DNA from: Nocardioides humilatus
Lineage (GTDB): Bacteria > Actinomycetota > Actinomycetes > Propionibacteriales > Nocardioidaceae
DNA: 64,000 nucleotides
Assembly: GCF_008373755.1 (NCBI RefSeq)
Contig: NZ_VUJV01000001.1
Coordinates: 1,305,687-1,369,686, forward strand
Reading direction: 5' to 3'
The notes below the pieces were generated by a model that searched no databases, was not told where the DNA came from, and worked only from the letters and a program-made list of their open reading frames with translations. Positions within the stretch are counted from its first letter, which is position 1; the number at the start of each line of letters is the position of its first letter. Made by a program: the position numbers and the translations under genes. This document shows positions 1 to 8,014 of the stretch, piece after piece.

Positions 1-1710
1 CGCCCGGGCCTGGGCCCAGACCCGAGCGCTGCGTTCGGCGTCGTACGACGGCCGCCGGATCATGGCGCGAGCCGCCTCCTCCTGGGCGGGGGTCACGGTG
101 GGCTTCGCCGCGAGCGTCAGCGCGTGGGCGGAGACGTCGCGCACGAGGACCTCGAAGATGCTGTCGAGGATGTCGTCGTCGACGCCCCCGTTGCCCCCGT
201 TGATCGAGGCCTGCTGCAGGATCAGCTCGCCGTAGGGGACGCTCGTGAAGATGTCGCCGACCACCAGCAGAAGGTCGAGGTCGGTCATCTGGTCATCGCT
301 CAGCGGCGACGCGACCAGCACGTTGAGGAACGCGTCGACCTGCTCGAGGAAGAGCGCCACGTTGGGCAGGTGCTGGTAGCCGGCGAAGGTCGCGCGCCAG
401 TCGTGGAACCGCACCCGGCTCAGGCCCTTGGCCGGACCCTGCTGGAAGAGGTGGGTGTCGTCGGCGGCGTCGCGGCGCCGCTCCGGGAGGCCCGGGCCGT
501 CCGGCTGGGCGAAGAGGTAGGGCGGCAGGAACTTCAGCGCCAGCGCCATGTTGACGTGCACGGTGCCCTCGAGTCGGGGCAACCCCATCATCGCGATCGC
601 GCCCATGGGGAAGTACATGTCGTTCTCGAAGCTCTTCGCCGAGATCACGTCGGCCATCAGGTCGTAGACCTTGGCGCCCTGGCGGGTGACGTTCATCTTC
701 TCGATCGCGTCGACCAGCAGGTAGCGCCGGTCCTCGGCGGTTCCGGAGCGCATGTAGTCGATCGCCCGCTCGCTGTAGAGCTCCATCGCCGCGAGCCGCA
801 CCCAGGCCTCGGTGAAGAGCGCCCGGACCTGGCTGAAGTCGGTGACGCGGCTGTCGAAGAGGACCCGGTTCTCAGCGTGGGTGATCGACTCGTGCCACCC
901 GTGCTGGACAGCACCGATCGCGCCGAAGCCGAGGTTGAACTTGCCGACGTTGACGGTGTTGATCGCTGCGTCGAACGCCTCGGAGCCGAGGTGGAGGACG
1001 TCCTCCTCGCGCACCGGGTAGTCCTCGAGGTCGAAGGCGGCGACGTACATCTGCGCGTCGACGACGTTCTTGCGGAGCTTGTACGCCGGGTGCTGGCTGT
1101 CGGCGACGAAGAAGACGTAGCCCGCCTGGTCCTTGGCGTTGGCGCCGAGGCCCTCGATCCGGCCGAAGACCGACACCATGCCGGCCTGGTTGCCGTTACC
1201 GATGTAGTGCTTGCCGCCGTTGGCCTTGTAGCCGCCCTGACCATCGGGCGTCAGCACCATGTCGGTCGTGTAGACGTCGGCGCCGTGCTCCTTCTCCGAG
1301 AGCCCGAAGGCGAAGATCGCGCCGGAGTCGAGCAGGTCGGCGGCCTTGCGCTTGGCCTCGCCGTTGCCGCTCTGCCAGATCGGACCGAGGCCGAGGATGC
1401 TGACCTGCCAGACGTACCAGTAGGCCATGCCGTAGAAGCCCAGGATCTGGCTGTACTTCGCGACCCGCGCGGTGTCCCACCGCTTGTCGGGGTCGCCGTC
1501 GGCCTCGGCCGACGGGGTCAGCAGCGTGGCGAAGACCCGCTCGCGCTTCACGAGGTCGAGGAAGTCGGCGTACCAGACGTTCTCGCGGTCCTGGTCCTTG
1601 AGCACCTGCTTGCCGCGGGTCTCGAAGAACTCGATGGTCGCCTCGAAGATCCGGCGGGTGGCGGGGTCGAACTCCGAGAAGTCCGGCGCGTGCGGGTTGA
1701 ACAGCGTCAT
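1..1710 (-). CDS. Acyl-CoA dehydrogenase family protein (3' end outside window)
   Basis: The frame is open from ATG at 1710 to the window edge, giving 570 residues with no stop, so the C-terminus is missing. It shows acyl-CoA dehydrogenase features: the substrate/FAD loop segment FAFGLSEKEHGADVYTTDM, then YIGNGNQAG, and a helical C-terminal half. It is longer than the usual 380-400 residues and looks like the roughly 600-residue actinobacterial FadE class, which oxidises acyl-CoA to enoyl-CoA with FAD. It is transcribed divergently from a TetR gene across a palindromic promoter. The natural substrate cannot be read from the sequence. The long open frame on the opposite strand is a GC-bias shadow. 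Confidence 0.9.
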   Translation of the reverse strand, partial: MTLFNPHAPDFSEFDPATRRIFEATIEFFETRGKQVLKDQDRENVWYADFLDLVKRERVFATLLTPSAEADGDPDKRWDTARVAKYSQILGFYGMAYWYVWQVSILGLGPIWQSGNGEAKRKAADLLDSGAIFAFGLSEKEHGADVYTTDMVLTPDGQGGYKANGGKHYIGNGNQAGMVSVFGRIEGLGANAKDQAGYVFFVADSQHPAYKLRKNVVDAQMYVAAFDLEDYPVREEDVLHLGSEAFDAAINTVNVGKFNLGFGAIGAVQHGWHESITHAENRVLFDSRVTDFSQVRALFTEAWVRLAAMELYSERAIDYMRSGTAEDRRYLLVDAIEKMNVTRQGAKVYDLMADVISAKSFENDMYFPMGAIAMMGLPRLEGTVHVNMALALKFLPPYLFAQPDGPGLPERRRDAADDTHLFQQGPAKGLSRVRFHDWRATFAGYQHLPNVALFLEQVDAFLNVLVASPLSDDQMTDLDLLLVVGDIFTSVPYGELILQQASINGGNGGVDDDILDSIFEVLVRDVSAHALTLAAKPTVTPAQEEAARAMIRRPSYDAERSARVWAQARA

Positions 1711-1724
1711 GCCGGATGACTTTA

Positions 1725-1749
1725 TACACCGGTGTAGCATTTTGCTACA
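1725..1749. promoter_or_regulatory. Two overlapping palindromes in a divergent promoter (probable TetR operator)
   Basis: A perfect 12-bp palindrome TACACCGGTGTA (1725-1736) overlaps a second inverted repeat, TGTAGCA-TTT-TGCTACA (1733-1749). Both lie between the acyl-CoA dehydrogenase start (1710) and the TetR start (1787). The position suits a repressor controlling both genes. Binding by the adjacent TetR is inferred. Confidence 0.6.
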
Positions 1750-1786
1750 TCTGTGCAGGAAATCACTCGGCGCCTAGGATCTGCTC

Positions 1787-2422
1787 GTGCCCCACGTCGA
1801 CAAGCGCACCCCGCGCACCCGCGCCGCCCACCTCGGGCCTGAGCGCCGTCGGCCGTCGGTGCTCGACGCGGCGCGGGCGATCGCGGTGGATCAGGGCATC
1901 GGCGCCGTGACGATCGGCGCGGTGGCCAAGGAGATGGGCGTGACCCGCCCTGTCGTCTACAGCTGTTTCAGCGACCGCGTCGAGATGGTCGAGGCGCTGC
2001 TGGAACGCGAGAGCTCCGCGCTGCTGTGGTCGGTGATCTCGGCGCTGCGCAGCTCCGGCGTGGCCGAAGATCCCGAGAAGGCCTTCGTCGACGGCTTCCG
2101 CGCGCTGCTGGTCGGCGCGGCCGAGCACCCCGAGGCCTGGATGCTGCTGCTGTCCGGCGAGCCCGACCCGGCCCTGTCCGCCCGCTTCCGCGAAGCCCGC
2201 GCCCACGTCCGCGAGCAGTCGACGGCCTGGATCGGGCCGGCCATGGAGCGGTGGTGGCAGACCCCCGACCTCGAGCGCAAGCTGCCCGTGCTCATCGAGC
2301 TGTTCATGTCGTCGTGCGAGTCCGCGGTGCGCAGCCTGCTCGACGACGACAACGACTGGGCACCCGACGACCTCGGCGAGCTGGTCGGCAAGGCGGTCCA
2401 CCGCGCCCTCCGCGACGCCTGA
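1787..2422 (+). CDS. TetR/AcrR family transcriptional regulator
   Basis: This 211-residue protein has an N-terminal TetR helix-turn-helix at about residues 25-70 (VTIGAVAKEMGVTRPVVYSCF) and a C-terminal ligand-binding region without a recognisable signature. The GTG start at 1787 follows TAGGAT (1775-1780) by 6 nt, so the transcript is probably leaderless. It lies divergent to the acyl-CoA dehydrogenase and very likely represses that gene and itself through the palindromes at 1725-1749. An acyl-CoA effector is plausible but not shown. Confidence 0.88.
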   Translation: MPHVDKRTPRTRAAHLGPERRRPSVLDAARAIAVDQGIGAVTIGAVAKEMGVTRPVVYSCFSDRVEMVEALLERESSALLWSVISALRSSGVAEDPEKAFVDGFRALLVGAAEHPEAWMLLLSGEPDPALSARFREARAHVREQSTAWIGPAMERWWQTPDLERKLPVLIELFMSSCESAVRSLLDDDNDWAPDDLGELVGKAVHRALRDA

Positions 2423-2442
2423 CTGCGACCCCACTGGGATAT

Positions 2443-2479
2443 AGAACACGTTCTCATTCGGCGCCCACGCCGCTAGATT
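2443..2479 (+). promoter_or_regulatory. KstR-like operator and leaderless promoter
   Basis: AGAAC-AC-GTTCT (2443-2454) has perfect 5-bp arms and fits the core of the KstR operator consensus (TnnAACnnGTTnnA) except for the last base. TAGATT at 2474-2479 is a good -10 box 7 nt before the ATG at 2487, which puts the palindrome over the -35 region. A second, stronger copy is at 16384-16399. KstR itself is not encoded in this window. Confidence 0.5.
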
Positions 2480-2486
2480 CACTGGG

Positions 2487-3170
2487 ATGTCGAGCCTCTC
2501 CCTGTCGTCGTTCTCCTTCGAGGACATCCCGACGAGCGACGTCGATGCTGCCGAGGCGCTCTACGGCGGACTCGCGCAGGACGTCCGCGACCTCAACGAC
2601 GTGTCGATCCGCACCCGCGTCGACGCCGACGACGTCGCCCGAGCCCGCGCGCTGGTCCAGGAGGCCACTGCCCTGCTCGCCGCCGATGCGCTGGAGGGGC
2701 CGGCCGGCATCCACTTCAACGCCGAGGGCCGGTCCTGGAACTGGGGCAACGCGGTGGTCGGCGTCCGCAACGCGGTGGCCCCACCCGTCGAGCTGGAGTG
2801 GGCAGACGACGGCACGGTCGGCTCGACATTGACTCTCGGGGTCCCCTACGAGGGTCCCCCGGGCAGCGTGCACGGCGGGGTGTCTGCGATGGTCCTCGAC
2901 CACCTGATGGGCGAGACCGCCAGCGAGCGGCACACCCGGGTCGTCGTGACCGGCACTCTCACGCTCCGCTACGTGCAGCCGCTCCCGCTCGGCCCGATCA
3001 AGATGGCCGCGAAGATCACCGAGCAGTCCGGGCGCAAGGTCACCGTGACGGCCTGGATCGCCGCCGACGTCGAGGGAGCGACCCCCTCGGTCGAGGCCAG
3101 CGGCCTGTTCATCACGCCGCGCTGGGCGCAGGAGCCCGACACCCCGAGCGGGATCGGCTCGCTCGACTAG
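2487..3170 (+). CDS. PaaI-like hotdog-fold thioesterase
   Basis: This 227-residue protein has a hotdog domain in its second half. VPYEGPPGSVHGGVSAMVLDH is the typical PaaI/THEM4-like active-site helix with the HGG turn, followed by a TGTLTLRYVQPLPLG strand. The N-terminal 100 residues are family-specific. It probably hydrolyses acyl-CoA thioesters in the cytoplasm. Its stop codon shares the CTAG at 3167-3170 with the stop of the convergent LuxR gene. The upstream KstR-like palindrome suggests a link to sterol or fatty-acid catabolism. Confidence 0.85.
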   Translation: MSSLSLSSFSFEDIPTSDVDAAEALYGGLAQDVRDLNDVSIRTRVDADDVARARALVQEATALLAADALEGPAGIHFNAEGRSWNWGNAVVGVRNAVAPPVELEWADDGTVGSTLTLGVPYEGPPGSVHGGVSAMVLDHLMGETASERHTRVVVTGTLTLRYVQPLPLGPIKMAAKITEQSGRKVTVTAWIAADVEGATPSVEASGLFITPRWAQEPDTPSGIGSLD

Positions 3171-5404
3171 ACGCCCAGCTCCGCGAGCCGGTCGGCGACC
3201 TGGGCGCGGGTCGCCACCTCGAGCTTGCGCAGCAGGTTCTCGACGTGGGACTCGACGGTCCGCACCGAGATGACCAGGTGCTCGGCGATGGCCTTGTTGG
3301 TCGCTCCCGAAGCAACCAGCCGGGCGATCTCCCGCTCGCGCTTCGTCAACGTGGTCGCCACCGCGCTGACGGCGGGTTGCGCGACTCGGCGTCCCAGGGC
3401 GATGTCGACGACCTCGGCCTGCGGCAGCGACCTCCCGAGCCCGACGAGGTCGTCGAAGTCGGCGCCGGACAGCAGCGCCCGGGTGTCGGCGACCCCGGCC
3501 TCGCGCCGCCGCGCAATGTAGGGCATCGCGGCGATGCTCATGCCGATCGCGTCCCAGATCGACTCCGCCATGCCGAGCAGGATCGCCGCGTCGCGACCTC
3601 GCCGCTGGGCGGCGGCTGCCCAGGCGAGCACCTCGGTCGCGAGCCCGATGCCGAGCTGGTCCTGGAAGTCCGCCTTGGCCTCGAGCGCCGACCGCTCCAG
3701 CCGGATCGCCTCCTCGACGTCACCCGCGAGCAGGGCGTCGAGGCCCAAGCCCCACGCCGAGTAGCTGCTGAGCCAGCGCTCGCCCCGCGGCTCGGTGAGG
3801 TCGAGGCAGCCGCGGTAGTTGACCGCCGACTCCTCGGGCTGGTCCGCCCAGCCCAGGACCATCCCGCGCAGGAAGTGCAGGTTGGCCTCGAGCCCGATCT
3901 GGCCACCGATCCGGTGGAGCAGCTCGATGCCCTCGGCGCCGAGCCGGGCACCGGCCTCGACGTCGTTCTGCCAGGTGCGGACCACACAGCCGGCGTAGAG
4001 CATGAGGGCGCGCACCAGGTCGTCGCCGGACTCCTCGGCGAGCGCCTCGAGCTCGTCGAAGAGCGTGGCTGCAGCTGGCAGGTCGTTGACGAGGTTGGCG
4101 ATGAAGCACGCGATCCGCAACGCCGACGCCCGCTCGAGGTCGGTGCCGGTCTCGTGGGCGAGGGCGAGCTTGAGCCAGTGCAGCGCCTCCCCACCACCGC
4201 CGGTCGAGGCGAAGAAGTGCTCGCACACCGCCGCCATCCGCATTGCGCACGGCGCCTCGTCGGCGCTGGACACCGAGTAGTCGAACGCGAGCCGAAGGTT
4301 GGCGCGCTCCGGTCGCCACCGGTCCATCCACGACTTCTGCCGCGGCCCGCACCAGTCGCGCTCGAAGAGCTCGGCGAGGTCCAGGTAGTAGTCACGGTGC
4401 CGCCGACGCCAGACCTCGCGCTCGCCGGCCTCGTCGAGCCGGTCGTGGCCGTACTGCCGGATGATCTCGAGCATCCGGTAGCGGCCCGTCGGGTCATGCG
4501 CGTCCCGTGCGAGCACGGACTTGTCCACCAGGCCGGCGATCGCGCCGGCAACGTCGCCGGCGGCGAGACCACTGCCGCTGCAGGCGCCCTCGGCACCCTC
4601 GATCGTGAAGCCGCCGGCGAAGGTCGAGGCCCGGATCCACAGGAGCCGCTCCTGCTCGCTGCACAGGTCATAGCTCCACTGGAGGCACGCGTCCACGGAC
4701 TGCTGCCGCGGCAGGCTCCCCCGCACCGTGCCGCCGCGGACGACCCGGTCGGTCACCCGCGCCAGGATGACGTCGGGCGCGAAGACGCCGACCTGCGTGG
4801 CCAGCAGCTCGACGGCCAACGGCACCGCGTCGACCGCGGCGCAGAGCTGGTCGACGATGTCCTCGTCGACCGCCGACCACTCCGGCAGTGCCGCCGTCGC
4901 CCGGTCGACGAAGAGCTCACGGGCATCGGCCCCGGTCATCGGAGGCACCGGGTAGACCCGCTCGCCGCGCACGCGGAGCGGCTGCCGGCTGGACGTGAGC
5001 ACGCGCAACCGTCCGCACCGCTGCAGGAGCGCGGTCACCAGCTCGGCGCACCCGTCGACCAGGTGCTCGCAGTTGTCCAGGTAGAGGAGGGCGTCCCGGT
5101 CGCCGATGTGATCGGCGAGCGCCTCGACACTGACCTGGTCAGAGGCCGCGGGCAGTCCCATCGCCTCGGCGATCGCACTGCCGAGGACGGAGGCGTCGGC
5201 GAGCTCGGCGAGGTCGACGCTCCACACCGGCTGCTCGGAACCCTCGCTGAGCTGGTCGCACAAGCGGTAGCCGAGCCGGGTCTTGCCGATGCCGCCGGGT
5301 CCGAGGAGCGTCACGAGCCGATGGCTGGCGACCTGCTCCTGCAGCAACGCCGACTCCGCGACCCTGCCGAGGAAGGGCGCCAAGAACACCGAGCCGACGG
5401 TCAC
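3167..5404 (-). CDS. LuxR-type regulator with N-terminal NTPase domain
   Basis: At 745 residues it has the architecture of large ATP-dependent LuxR regulators. A P-loop GPGGIGKT lies at residues 35-42 with Walker-B-like LLYLDNCEHL after it. A helical, TPR-like middle follows, and a C-terminal LuxR HTH begins at about residue 684 (LTKREREIARLVASGATNKAI). The GTG at 5404 lies 6 nt after TAGGCT, so it is read as leaderless. The ligand and targets are unknown. Both neighbours are convergent or divergent, so it is probably monocistronic. Confidence 0.9.
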   Translation of the reverse strand: MTVGSVFLAPFLGRVAESALLQEQVASHRLVTLLGPGGIGKTRLGYRLCDQLSEGSEQPVWSVDLAELADASVLGSAIAEAMGLPAASDQVSVEALADHIGDRDALLYLDNCEHLVDGCAELVTALLQRCGRLRVLTSSRQPLRVRGERVYPVPPMTGADARELFVDRATAALPEWSAVDEDIVDQLCAAVDAVPLAVELLATQVGVFAPDVILARVTDRVVRGGTVRGSLPRQQSVDACLQWSYDLCSEQERLLWIRASTFAGGFTIEGAEGACSGSGLAAGDVAGAIAGLVDKSVLARDAHDPTGRYRMLEIIRQYGHDRLDEAGEREVWRRRHRDYYLDLAELFERDWCGPRQKSWMDRWRPERANLRLAFDYSVSSADEAPCAMRMAAVCEHFFASTGGGGEALHWLKLALAHETGTDLERASALRIACFIANLVNDLPAAATLFDELEALAEESGDDLVRALMLYAGCVVRTWQNDVEAGARLGAEGIELLHRIGGQIGLEANLHFLRGMVLGWADQPEESAVNYRGCLDLTEPRGERWLSSYSAWGLGLDALLAGDVEEAIRLERSALEAKADFQDQLGIGLATEVLAWAAAAQRRGRDAAILLGMAESIWDAIGMSIAAMPYIARRREAGVADTRALLSGADFDDLVGLGRSLPQAEVVDIALGRRVAQPAVSAVATTLTKREREIARLVASGATNKAIAEHLVISVRTVESHVENLLRKLEVATRAQVADRLAELGV

Positions 5405-5458
5405 GGCCTGAGCCTAGTGATCGGAGTGGGGGCGAGCCCCGAAAGTCCGTAGCCGATC

Positions 5459-5474
5459 TCCGTACCGGTACGGA
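5459..5474. promoter_or_regulatory. 16-bp perfect palindrome in the LuxR/protease divergent gap
   Basis: TCCGTACCGGTACGGA is a perfect palindrome, flanked by GATC on both sides with one extra base on the left. It sits 55 bp upstream of the LuxR start and about 185 bp upstream of the metalloprotease. It looks like an operator; the protein that binds it is not known. Confidence 0.45.
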
Positions 5475-5509
5475 TCCGCCCCGACCGGCCGCAGCGGCAC
5501 GCTTGCCCG

Positions 5510-5638
5510 ATGGACCGGACTTCCTGGCCGCTGACCAGCCACGAGCTCGACGCGTTCCCGCTGTGGCAGGCGGAGGTTGCCTCCGGGACTACGGTGAGTT
5601 CGTTCCGCGAGTGGTACGACGATCGGTACCAACGTTGA
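5510..5638 (+). CDS. Possible 42-residue small ORF upstream of the protease
   Basis: The frame opens at ATG 5510 and stops at 5638, just before the protease leader. The peptide begins MDRTSWPLTSHELDAF and is rich in aromatic and acidic residues. Codon third positions are mostly G or C, as in real genes here. No clear ribosome-binding site precedes it and no family was recognised, so it may be a leader peptide or chance. Confidence 0.25.
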   Translation: MDRTSWPLTSHELDAFPLWQAEVASGTTVSSFREWYDDRYQR

Positions 5639-5658
5639 TGGACCTGGGGGGGATCCTG

Positions 5659-7944
5659 ATGAACTTCACGACAACGACGACGCGCCGCCGGGCACGGGCC
5701 GCTGCGCTCGGCCTGCTGGCCACCATCCTCGCCGCACCGGCGGCGGTCATCGCCGCACCGGCCTCGACCGCAGCACCGGCAGCGCCCGCTGGGGCCAGCT
5801 CGGTGGTCGGTGAGGTCACCCAGACCATGACGTACGGCGGTCGCACGATCACCGTCCGGATGCAGCCCTTCGCGCTGCGCGGCCCCGACTTCGAGGTGCT
5901 GCTCCAGCAGGCCGACGGCAGCCTGGTGCCGCAGTCGGTCGGCGCCGAGCGCGGCTACCTCGGCTCGGTCGACGGCGACCCGACCGCGGTCAGCACCGCG
6001 ATCCGGCGCTCCGACGGCGTGCTCGAGGGCACCGTCACCTTCGACCGCGGCGCGACCTGGTTCTTCCGTGACGGCGACGTCTACTACACCCGCGGTCTCA
6101 CCCAGCCGACCACCTTCAAGTGGCCGAGCTCGACCACGGAGTCCCGCAACGTCAGCACTGGCGCAGGCCAGGCCGGCACGACCACCTACCGCTGGGACAT
6201 CGGCTACGACCTGTCCTACGACTGGTTCACCGACCCGACGGTCGGCAGCTCGGTCGACGTCGCCCTCGACGCGGTGGAGGCCGAGGTCGCCGAGATGGCC
6301 GGCCTCTACATCCAGGACGCGATGCTCCGGCCGGCGCTGGGCCGGGTCATCATCCGCGCCGACGCGACGGCCAACCCCTATGCCGACGGGACCGACCTGC
6401 TCGGCAAGGTCTCCGACGAGTGGGCCGACAACCAGGCCGACTCGAACTCCGACGTGGTCATGCTGCGCAGCACGCCCGACAGCGGTGGCGGCGTCGCCTG
6501 GATCGGCACCGCTGGGTCCGACTGGACCGGCGCCTCGGTGCTCGGTAGCTACGCCGACCCGGTCGTGACGCGCCACGAGGTGGGTCACAACTGGAGCGGC
6601 CGCGACAACCACACCAACGGCCCCGAGGGCCCGACGGTGATGTCGGGCAACCAGTTCAACCGCTTCGACGGCACCGAGCTGTCGGCGATCTTCCGCCACC
6701 GCGACTACCAGCAGACCCACCAGGCCACCCCGCCGTTCACGCCACTGGGCACCTTCGACGTACCCGTGCCGCCGTACGCCGCACTCGACCTCGTCGACAA
6801 CGTCGACGCGCGGGTGTCGCGGCGCTTCCGCCCGCTGGCCAACGACCACGACGCCAACGGCGACAAGCTCACCGTGCTGTCCGTGGAGCCGACCAGCCAC
6901 CTCGGCGGCAAGGTCTCGGTCTTCAACAACGCGATCACCTACACCGGGCCCCACGTGGCCGCGGCCGACACGATCGACTGGGTGAAGTACGTCGTCCGCG
7001 ACGCGACCGGCAAGACGGCCACGGGCGTGGCGATCTTCCGGGTCGACCCCTACGTCGCTCCGCCTGCGGCCTCGACCTGGGCCGACGTGCCGGTCTTCGC
7101 CAACACGAAGTACGAGCTCACCAATCGGCAGTCCGACTACCTGGCAGCAGTGAAGGCGGAGAGCCCGGCGACCCCGGGCCTGGTCCAGCGGCCGACCCAC
7201 AACAACTTCTCGAAGTTCCGCTTCACCCCGACCGGCACCGGCACCAGCTACTACGTGAAGAACGCCGGCACCGGCAACTGCGTGGGCACCGACGGCGCCC
7301 TGGTCGTCCAGCAGGCGTGTGACAGCTCGGTGGGCCAGCGCTGGCGCGTGGCCCAGCACCCCAAGGGCGGCGCCGCGTTGGTCAACGTCGGCTCGGGCCA
7401 GTGCCTGACGCCGAAGGACGACAACATGACCATCGGCGCGGTGCTGGCGCAGGCGACGTGCAGCCTCAAGCTCAACCACGCCTGGGACGTCGCGGTGCCG
7501 GCGGTCTCCACCTGGCCCGCCGCCGCGCCGGCCGACCCGACCAAGCAGTACCAGCTGCGCAACGGCCTCTCCGGTCTCTTCGCCGGCCTCCCGGCCGGAT
7601 CCGGCGGCTACGAGGAGCTGGTCCAGCGCGCCAAGGGCATCGGCGCGCGGTTCAGCTTCACCGCCAACGGCGACGGCACCTGGGCGATCCGTGAGGTGAG
7701 CACCAACCAGTGCGTCGACGGCTACGGCTCGAGCGACGCCGGCACGTGGAGCTGCCACAGCGGCGACAACCAGAAGTGGAAGGTGCTCCAGCACCCCGCC
7801 GGTGGCGTCGCCCTCGTCAACGTCGACACGGGCACCTGCCTCGCCCCCGCCGGTGACGCGACCACGGCCGGGACCCTGCTGGTGCGGCGCACCTGCGACG
7901 GCAGCCCCGCCGTCCAGTGGTCACCGTCGGTCGTCACGCCGTAA
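5659..7944 (+). CDS. Secreted metzincin-like metalloprotease with Ig-like and ricin-type domains
   Basis: The ATG at 5659 follows a run of G (5645-5652) that serves as ribosome-binding site and gives a clean Sec signal peptide (twin-R region, then ALGLLATILAAPAAVIA). Of its 761 residues, about 45-370 form a zinc-metalloprotease domain with HEVGHNWSGRD at 306-316 and a Met-turn-like VMSG at about 327. Around 375-470 lies a bacterial Ig-like segment (PLANDHDANGDKLTV). Two beta-trefoil ricin-B-like regions follow, with QxW-type motifs (GQRWRV, NQKWKV, VQWSP). The active-site loop has Ser where metzincins usually have Gly, and Asp as third ligand. It should be exported, and its substrate is unknown. 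The 52 extra residues of the longer frame are not used. Confidence 0.82.
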   Translation: MNFTTTTTRRRARAAALGLLATILAAPAAVIAAPASTAAPAAPAGASSVVGEVTQTMTYGGRTITVRMQPFALRGPDFEVLLQQADGSLVPQSVGAERGYLGSVDGDPTAVSTAIRRSDGVLEGTVTFDRGATWFFRDGDVYYTRGLTQPTTFKWPSSTTESRNVSTGAGQAGTTTYRWDIGYDLSYDWFTDPTVGSSVDVALDAVEAEVAEMAGLYIQDAMLRPALGRVIIRADATANPYADGTDLLGKVSDEWADNQADSNSDVVMLRSTPDSGGGVAWIGTAGSDWTGASVLGSYADPVVTRHEVGHNWSGRDNHTNGPEGPTVMSGNQFNRFDGTELSAIFRHRDYQQTHQATPPFTPLGTFDVPVPPYAALDLVDNVDARVSRRFRPLANDHDANGDKLTVLSVEPTSHLGGKVSVFNNAITYTGPHVAAADTIDWVKYVVRDATGKTATGVAIFRVDPYVAPPAASTWADVPVFANTKYELTNRQSDYLAAVKAESPATPGLVQRPTHNNFSKFRFTPTGTGTSYYVKNAGTGNCVGTDGALVVQQACDSSVGQRWRVAQHPKGGAALVNVGSGQCLTPKDDNMTIGAVLAQATCSLKLNHAWDVAVPAVSTWPAAAPADPTKQYQLRNGLSGLFAGLPAGSGGYEELVQRAKGIGARFSFTANGDGTWAIREVSTNQCVDGYGSSDAGTWSCHSGDNQKWKVLQHPAGGVALVNVDTGTCLAPAGDATTAGTLLVRRTCDGSPAVQWSPSVVTP

Positions 7945-7953
7945 CCCCTGATC

Positions 7954-7994
7954 ACCGGGTCCCGGACGTCCACCCCACTGGTCCGGGCCCCGGT
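7954..7994. terminator. GC-rich hairpin between convergent genes
   Basis: A 14-bp stem with one mismatch (7954-7967 against 7981-7994) and a 13-nt loop lies between the protease stop (7944) and the convergent SDR stop (8015). No T-tract follows, as is common in high-GC actinobacteria. It probably serves both directions. Confidence 0.55.
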
Positions 7995-8014
7995 CCCTAC
8001 TCCGCCGAGCTGCC

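Noticed and set aside
124-1719. A long open frame on the plus strand (531 residues).
   Set aside because: It mirrors the acyl-CoA dehydrogenase on the minus strand. The peptide is low in complexity (V, E, R, D runs) and shows no family motif.
2798-5452. An 884-residue plus-strand frame.
   Set aside because: Antisense shadow of the LuxR regulator, joined to the out-of-frame end of the thioesterase.
5401-7794. A 797-residue minus-strand frame.
   Set aside because: Antisense of the secreted protease; its valine/glycine/arginine-rich text is typical of high-GC shadows.
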